Shown piece by piece: positions 58,201-64,000 of a DNA stretch of 64,000 nt. This DNA comes from Lithobates sylvaticus. Taxonomy: Eukaryota; Chordata; Amphibia; Anura; Ranidae. The stretch covers positions 166,645,084-166,709,083 of the forward strand of contig CM053031.1 of the NCBI GenBank assembly GCA_028564925.1, read 5' to 3'. The number at the start of each line of letters is the position of its first letter. Positions within the stretch are counted from its first letter, which is position 1. The translations under genes were made by a program, and so were the position numbers. Below the pieces are notes generated by a model. That model was given only the letters and a program-made list of their open reading frames with translations. It had not been told where the DNA came from and searched no databases.

Positions 58201-59162
58201 ATGCCTTGAACCTGCACCGGAACCATCTTTGAAAAAAAAATAGGGCGCAACTTGTCTCCATGCTCCTGAGCGAGGACACCTGACACGTCCTTACAATTTT
58301 CCCTTGCAAACAAATGAAACATTTTTCCTGCAAACTAATTAAACATTTTTCCTAGTTAGGGAGGCCAAGCCCTGGAGCCATTACCATAGCATTTTTCAAA
58401 TACACAAAAGCATTGCACATTTCATTTGACCATTTTATACAATCTGGCATGTGTAAACCTGTGGCTTGTCTCAGGAGATTGTAGTAGGAACAGTCAGGTA
58501 CTCATTGGCAGAAGTAACCAATCATAATTACCAAGAAAGGTGAACATGTCTTTCTTAGCAAGTGGGCGGGGCAGACCCACAAGAGCCATAGCTCTTCTGT
58601 GATTGACTTTCCTTTCTCCTTTTGAGAGTACAAAACCAAAATATTCAACCTTTTATGACACCATTGCAATTTTTCTTTGACACTTTGTGACCACTTTCAA
58701 AAATACATTTCAAAAGATCCCTCCCATCCTCCAGGGCGGCCACCCAAGTAGAACTGCAGATGAGGAATTCATCCACATACTGCAGCAGGGATTAACAATA
58801 TCCTGGTATCCAAGCTCTGAGAGTAGTTTGGACTAGGCTACAAGGGAGTCTATATAGCCCTGGGGCATTCTACACCATGTTAGTTGGCGGTTTTAAAAAA
58901 AAAAAACATAAAGCAAAGATTGGTTGTGCCTCCTCATCCACAGGGATGGAAATAAAAATGCGTTCAATAAATCAATCACAGTAAAATACTCTGCATCGTA
59001 ATGTATGGCGGTAAATATTGATGGCACATCAGGCACTTTTGGGGCAATCGGTACCACTAGGCTATTGATGGCCCTTAGATCTTGTACAAACCTATAGTCA
59101 CAATTGCCTTCTTTACTTTTCTTACCTTTTCTTTTGTTAATATAGAACAAGGTAATTTCCCT
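54825..59162 (-). mobile_element. endogenous retrovirus fragment (gamma/epsilon-like), 3' half, broken
   Basis: It lies inside the LINE and reads on the minus strand. Parts from its 3' end: 3' LTR (54825-55253), purine tract (55254-55263, AAGAGGGGAT on the minus strand), a short region that may hold the start of env, the integrase C-terminal part (about 56460-56830), the integrase core region (about 57290-57510), an RNase H-like part (about 58060-58350) and an RT part (about 58890-59150, with YRFVQDLRAIN and AEYFTVIDL). The RT motif style points to the gamma/epsilon side of retroviruses. Only about 1.2 kb separates integrase and LTR, so most of env is absent. The 5' half (gag and 5' LTR) is not in the window because a piggyBac element interrupts it at 59163. 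It carries many breaks and is a fossil. It is younger than the LINE it sits in and older than the piggyBac. Confidence 0.85.
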
Positions 59163-59166
59163 TTAA
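59163..59166. repeat. TTAA target site of the piggyBac
   Basis: TTAA directly before the CCACTTC terminus. The right copy lies outside the window. Confidence 0.85.
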
Positions 59167-59761
59167 CCACTTCAATACCCGGCCATAGTCAAATGACGCC
59201 CACAAGGTGGATCTCCCATCCTGGGTGGGCGTCATATGACGTCCTCGGCCTTCCGCTGCTACTGCAGGCCCGGGGGGGCCCGCAGAGCGGCGATCGGGGA
59301 TCCGGTGTGTCCCTCGGGACACAGCCGTCCCCCGATGGGGGTATTGAAGTGGCCAGTTGTGTCCCGAGGCGGTGTTCTGCGCCGTTGCAGCGGCGCCGTT
59401 CGCCGCTGATTGCATGTATCCCGGAAGCGGCGTGCACTGCGCACGCGCGCGCTCCCGGGAACGTTCAGTGACAGATCGGGACTGAGGCTGGCTGAGGCTT
59501 TTGCCTTAGATACAGCTCAGCCCCGATCAAAGTAAAAATAAAAAACAATTGGCTATTTAGTGACTGGCTGTGTCCAATGACAGCCAGTCACTAAATGTAA
59601 ACAAAAAAGAGAGGTAACTTCTGTTGCTGGGTTCTCCTCTTCACACACCGATCCTGTGTGAGGAGGAGATCAGCTAACAGTGAGTTACCTATATACTGTA
59701 CCCACCTAGTATATATATACCCATCTGTGCCCAGATCACCCCCCCCCCCTAAATAAAGAGA

Positions 59762-60395
59762 ACCTGTCATCAGGTGTACCTGTCATCAGGTGTACCTGTC
59801 ATCAGTACCTGTCACCACCAGAGTACCTGCCACCAGAGTACCCGCCATCTCACCACCTGCCAGAGTACCACCAGAGTACCCGCCACCTCACCACCTGCCA
59901 GAGTACCCACCACCTCACCACCTGCCAGAGTACCCGCCACCTCACCACCTGCCAGAGTACCACCAGAGTACCCGCCACCTCACCACCTGCCAGAGTACCA
60001 CCAGAGTACCCGCCACCTCACCACCTGCCAGAGTACCACCAGAGTACCCGCCACCTCACCACCTGCCAGAGTACCACCAGAGTACCCGCCACCTGCCAGA
60101 GTACCTGCCATCAGAGTACCTGCAACCAGAGTACCTGCCATCAGAGTACCACCAGAGTACCCGCCACCTCATCACCTGCCACCAGTGTACCTGCCACCAG
60201 TGTACCTACCACCAGACTACCCGCCACCTCACCAGCTGCCACCAGAGTACCCGCCACCTCACCAGCTGCCACCAGAGTACCCGCCACCTCACCAGCTGCC
60301 ACCAGAGTACCTGCCACCTCACCACCTGCCACCAGAGTACCCGCCACCTCACCAGAATACCCGCCACCTCACCACCTGCCACCAGAGTACCTGCC
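59762..60395 (+). repeat. CCACCAGAGTACCYGCCACC minisatellite before the transposase
   Basis: Units CACCAGAGTACCCGCCACCT, with CACCACCTGCCAGAGTAC or CACCAGCTGC, recur for about 630 bp in lengths that are multiples of three. The array is open in two frames, one of which (from 59790) continues into the transposase frame. The peptide repeats (RVPATSPPA, EYPPPHHLP) are low complexity and not a known domain. Confidence 0.93.
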
Positions 60396-60398
60396 ACT

Positions 60399-62253
60399 AT
60401 GTCCAAAAGGATGTACACCCCAGAGGAGGCATACCAAATACTCAGTCTGAGCGATGAGAGCATCGGGGAGCTCTCACCGCTCAGTTCTGTTTCAGTTTCT
60501 GGCTCAGAATATGAGCCCCCTGAAGGCAGCACCTCAGGATCTGAATTGGAGGAGGAAGCAGCCCCTCCTAAAAGAAGACGGTCTGAACCCCAGGCATCTA
60601 CCAGCAGTGCCAACGGCGGTAGACCCCAGGAGGAGAGGCCCAGTTCAAGCGCTGCTAGACCCCAGGAGGAGAGGCCCAGTGTGCGCCAAAGAATTAGGGC
60701 CCAAAATCAGCTGCCAGAAAGCTTGGCAAACCCATTGTGGCTGCCTTCTACCACAGGGTCAGCCACGATCCCCCCTTTTACAGCACAGCCAGGTGTGCAG
60801 GTCAACACTGCAGGTTTTTCCAAGATGGATTTTTTTTATTTATTTTTCCCAGAGGAATTACTTCAAATCGTCATGGACCAAACCAATCTTTGTGCCCAAC
60901 AATTTATCACAGCCAACCCCAACTCCAGCTATGCCCGCTCTTTTGAATGGCGACCCCTAACAATTCCAGAGCTGAAAGTGTTTTTAGGCCTAACGCTAAA
61001 CATGGGGCTTACAAAAAAAAATGAGATACATAAGTATTGGTCGACCAAATCCATCCATCACATGCCAGTTTTTTCTGCAGCCATGTCCAGGTCCCGATAT
61101 GAAATTATTATGCGCTTCCTGCATTTTAGTGACAACTCACAGTGTCCCCCCCCCCCCCCCCCCGGAATCACCCACAATTTGACAAGCTGTATAAAATTCG
61201 CCCCCTAATTGATTTTTTTTCCAAAAAGTTTGCTGAACTTTATGTCCCTGACAGAAATATATCTGTGGACGAATCCCTGGTGCATTTCACAGGCCGGCTG
61301 GGTATGAAACAATACATCCCAAGTAAGAGAGCGAGGTATGGCTTGAAGCTCAACAAGCTCTGTGAAAGTGCCACTGGTTATGTGCACTCCTTCCGTGTGT
61401 ACGAAGGCAAAGATTCCCAGCTCCAGCCCCCTGAGTGTCCATCGTACATGGGAATTAGTGGGAAAATTGTTTGGGAGTTGGCATTCCCACTCCTCCAAAA
61501 GGGGTATCATATATATATGGACAATTTTTATACGAGTTTGCCCCTTCTCCGCCACCTGTACCTAAAAAAAACATTGGCCTGTGGTACAATAAGAAAAAAA
61601 CAGAAGGGCTTCCCACAGCGTCTTGTCGCCACAAACATTCAAAGGGGGGAATCGGCCAGCTTGAGGAATGAGGAAGTGCTGGCTGTGAAGTGGAAGGATA
61701 CTAAAGATGTGTATATGATGTCCACCATCCACAATGACACCTCAGTGGAACTTCACAGAAGACGCGGTCCCGTTCGCAAGCCTTCCTGCATCAATGCTTA
61801 TAATAAATTTATGGGGGGGGGGGGGTGGATTTAAATGACCAGATGTTGCAGCCCTATCTGTCAACAAGAAAATCCCTTTTTTGGTATAAAAAAGTTGCAA
61901 TTTACTTTTTTCATTTGGCCCTTTTAAATTCTTTTATAATTTACCAAAAATCCTCAGCAACACCCACCACCTTCATAAAATATATTGAAGACATTGTCAC
62001 TTCACTTATTTATCAAGAGGAATCCCCCCCAGAAAGCATTCGCTCAGATTCTGGCGTCAGGCTACATGAGCGTCATTTTCCGGAACATATTCCACCATCA
62101 GCATCCGGAAGACGACGCCAAAAAAAATGCCGGGTGTGCACTAAGAGAGGAGTTGGGAAAGACACCAGCTTCTATTGTCCCGATTGTCCCTCCCTACCTG
62201 GCCTTTGCATCGGACAATGCTTCAGGCGATATCACACTCTGGACCACTATTAG
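60399..62253 (+). CDS. piggyBac transposase, Uribo2-like (two frame breaks)
   Basis: DDD-type transposase that excises at TTAA without footprints. The start ATG at 60399 (MSKRMYTPEEAYQILSLSDE) follows the minisatellite and matches the N-terminus style of amphibian piggyBacs. Then come an acidic low-complexity region with PPKRRRSE and the core: FSKMDFFYLFFPEELLQIVM, SFEWRPLTIPELKVFLGLTL, MSRSRYEIIMRFLHF, DKLYKIRPLIDFFSKKFAE, ISVDESLVHFTGRLGMKQYI (catalytic D at 61268), PSKRARYGLKLNKLCES, GYHIYMDNFYTSLPLL (second D at 61520), ACGTIRKKQKGFP, SCINAYNKFMGG and, after the second break, DLNDQML with the third D. The C-terminal cysteine-rich domain (CRVCTKRGVGKDTSFYCPDC, then PGLCIGQCFRRYH) is intact. 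Frame breaks fall at a poly-C run (61147-61163) and a poly-G run (61813-61826). Both could be replication slippage or assembly errors. Without them the length would be about 617 residues, near the family's 590. Confidence 0.93.
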
Positions 62254-63160
62254 CCCATATTTCCAATAGACTGCCATTTCCCCCCAATTTCTGTCATGAA
62301 TATTTCCCTGCCTCAACCAACCATATCATTGTCTTCCATGTGAACTGACCCTGGCCTGTTTCTCGACTATGCCTCTGCCTACCGTCTGCATTGTTTATCC
62401 GCCATGTTTCTGCCTTTCAAGTGAACTGACCCTGGACTGTATCGACTATGCCTCTGCCTACCGTCTATGTCTGCCTTTTACCTGCACTGACCTCGGCTTG
62501 TTGACCATGTTTTTGCCTGCCCCTTGGACTGATCTTTTACCCTGCTACACAGGGGTCTCACATATGTGAGGGGCTCCAGAAGAGTGTTCGGAGTTCAGAA
62601 AACCAGTTTTTCTGTGTTCCCATAACAGGGTCTGGTTGTCCGGAGGCTTCAAAGAGATTTGGGTGGGAGAAGCCTCTACCCCTGTCCCCATTCTTCCCTG
62701 ACCGATACCCTAAGCTTGATGGTCCTGTCTGCTCCCTGGAAAAAATACTCTGGCTGTGCTGACCATACCTCTGCCTGCTGCCTTTACTAATTATGGACAG
62801 TATTCCTGCCTGCTGCATGGACGATCCTTTGATCCTTTTGCTGCTGCTGACCACATCCCTGCCTGCTATCTGGACTAATGCATTGGCTGTGTTGACAACA
62901 TCTCTACCTGTGCTGACTATTCCTGCCTGCTGCCTGTTTTGCTGTCGCTGTCCACGTTCCTGCCTGCTGCCTGTTTTGCTGTCGCTGTCTACGTTCCTGC
63001 CTGCTGCCTGGACCGATGCTCTCCTCTGTGGACCACTGCACTACTAAAACCGCAGGTAATCTTTTCTTTACCCTTTGCTCAGCAGAATGTATTTTGGTTT
63101 GTAATTGGTATGTACAGTACATGCTATGTGTTAGAAATATGAAGGGCCTTCAACAATGTG
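62254..63160. other. piggyBac 3' region
   Basis: Non-coding DNA with repeated CTGCCTGCTGCCTGGAC and TTTTGCTGTCGCTGTC motifs (about 62790-63020), including a 38-bp tandem duplication at about 62930-63000. No additional gene was recognised. Confidence 0.6.
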
Positions 63161-63164
63161 ATAG

Positions 63165-64000
63165 GTTGGCAGGAATTTATGTGTGTAATTTATGCTCCTA
63201 GAACACCTGACAGTGCTACTTGGGCCTCTGTATGTGGCCAGGCTGTGTAAAAGTCTCACATATTTGGTATCGCCATACTCGGGAGGAGTAGCAGAATGTA
63301 TTTTGGGGTGTCAGTTTTGCTATGTACATGCTATGTGTTGGAAATATCTTATAAATGGACAACTTTGTAAAAAAAAAAAATGCGTTTTCATTTTTTTTCC
63401 CACATATTCCAAAAACTTTGGGAAAAAAATGAACCATTCAAAAGACTCATTATGCCTCATATATTATACGTTGGGGTGTTAGCGTTCCAAAATGGGGTCA
63501 TTTTGTGGGCGTTTCCATTGTCCTGGTGCTCCAGGGCCTTCAAAACTGTAATAGGTGGTTGAGAAATTAGATGTGTAATTTATGCATGTAGAACGCCTGA
63601 CGGTGCTACTTCAATGTTGGGCCTCTGTATGTGGCCAGGCTGTGTAAAAGTCTCACATATTTGGTATCGCCATACTCAGAAGGAGTAGCAGAATGTATTT
63701 TGGGGTGTCAGTTTTGCTATGTACATGCTATGTGTTGGAAATATCTTATAAATGGACAACTTTGTATAAAAAAAATGCGTTTTCATTTTTTTCCCACATA
63801 TTCCAAAAACTTTGGGAAAAAAATGAACCATTCAAAAGACTCATTATGCCTCATATATTATACGTTGGGGTGTTAGCTTTCCAAAATGGGGTCATTTTGT
63901 GGGCGTTTCCATTGTCCTGGTGCTCCAGGGCCTTCAAAACTGTAATAGGTGGTTGAGAAATGAGATGTGTAATTTATGCATGTAGAACGCCTGACGGTGC
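63165..64000. repeat. ~394-bp direct repeats in the piggyBac 3' region
   Basis: GTAATTTATG...GACxGTGCTACTT starts at about 63186, 63575 and 63969. Two nearly complete units share TATGTGGCCAGGCTGTGTAA, CATGCTATGTGTTGGAAATA and ACGTTGGGGTGTTAGC. The third is cut by the window edge. The 96- and 81-codon frames inside are repeats of each other, not genes. Confidence 0.92.

Larger units (their letters stand above)
59167..64000 (+). mobile_element. piggyBac transposon, left end to beyond window
   Basis: The left terminus is CCACTTCAATACCCGGCC. A subterminal palindrome ATGACGCCCAC...GTGGGCGTCAT (about 59194-59240) follows. A GC-rich 5' region, a minisatellite, the transposase gene (60399-62253), a 3' region and ~394-bp direct repeats come next. 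The right terminus is not in the window. TTAA-CCACTT ends match the MITEs at 22837 and 7577, so it could be a source of their transposase (inference). Confidence 0.88.

Noticed and set aside
59774-60457. 227-codon Pro/His/Thr-rich protein
   Set aside because: It is an alternative frame of the minisatellite; the family-like transposase starts at 60399 in a different frame.

Overview
The window looks like nuclear DNA of an amphibian, most likely a neobatrachian (ranid-like) frog. The organism call is inferred from the mix of elements: a Uribo-type piggyBac, several TTAA-flanked MITE families, hAT MITEs, a Neptune-type Penelope element, a CR1 LINE, L1/Tx1-type LINEs, Tc1 copies and a young LTR element, all inside a very large intron. 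I recognise one host gene. The first coding exon of an NMDA-receptor subunit, best matching GRIN2A, lies on the minus strand (exon 35315-35734, start codon 35716-35714). The 35 kb to its left is intron 1 of the coding region and contains no further exon that I can see. The DNA to its right is upstream sequence that must hold the 5' UTR exon(s) and promoter, or more intron.

Layout. 1-8 kb: a 24-bp minisatellite, a fold-back element, hAT pieces, a Harbinger-like relic, a CR1 LINE fragment, and a hAT MITE with an exact 8-bp target duplication. 8-12 kb: a piggyBac-type MITE, a palindromic MITE, an L1 fragment butted against a rearranged Tc1 copy. 12.9-16.5 kb: a structurally complete, apparently very recent LTR element (two 630-bp LTRs with no difference that I can see, 5-bp target duplication) carrying a long ORF but no recognisable pol. 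17-24 kb: a hAT element swollen by an internal satellite, TTAA MITEs, and a piggyBac MITE nested cleanly inside a hAT MITE. 26-33 kb: an (AT)n tract, a Tc1 transposase tail, a Harbinger-type element with long inverted arms and a mini transcription unit, and more MITEs. 34-41 kb: a SINE-like repeat, the GRIN2A exon, and a degenerate ~150-bp tandem array. 41-47 kb: a hAT MITE, a large fold-back with 16-bp flanking repeats, and a 1.8-kb non-autonomous hAT with an exact 8-bp duplication. 48-50 kb: the tail of a Penelope/Neptune RT plus GIY-YIG endonuclease.

50-64 kb is a three-layer nest: an L1-type LINE (from about 49982) is interrupted at 54824 by a minus-strand endogenous retrovirus, which is interrupted in its RT region at 59163-59166 by a piggyBac transposon. 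The piggyBac runs off the right edge and carries a nearly intact transposase whose only two visible breaks lie in homopolymer runs.

Almost all coding capacity here therefore belongs to mobile elements. The single host exon encodes the signal peptide and the first lobe of the amino-terminal domain of a glutamate-gated channel. No tRNA, rRNA, CRISPR or bacterial-type operon was seen.
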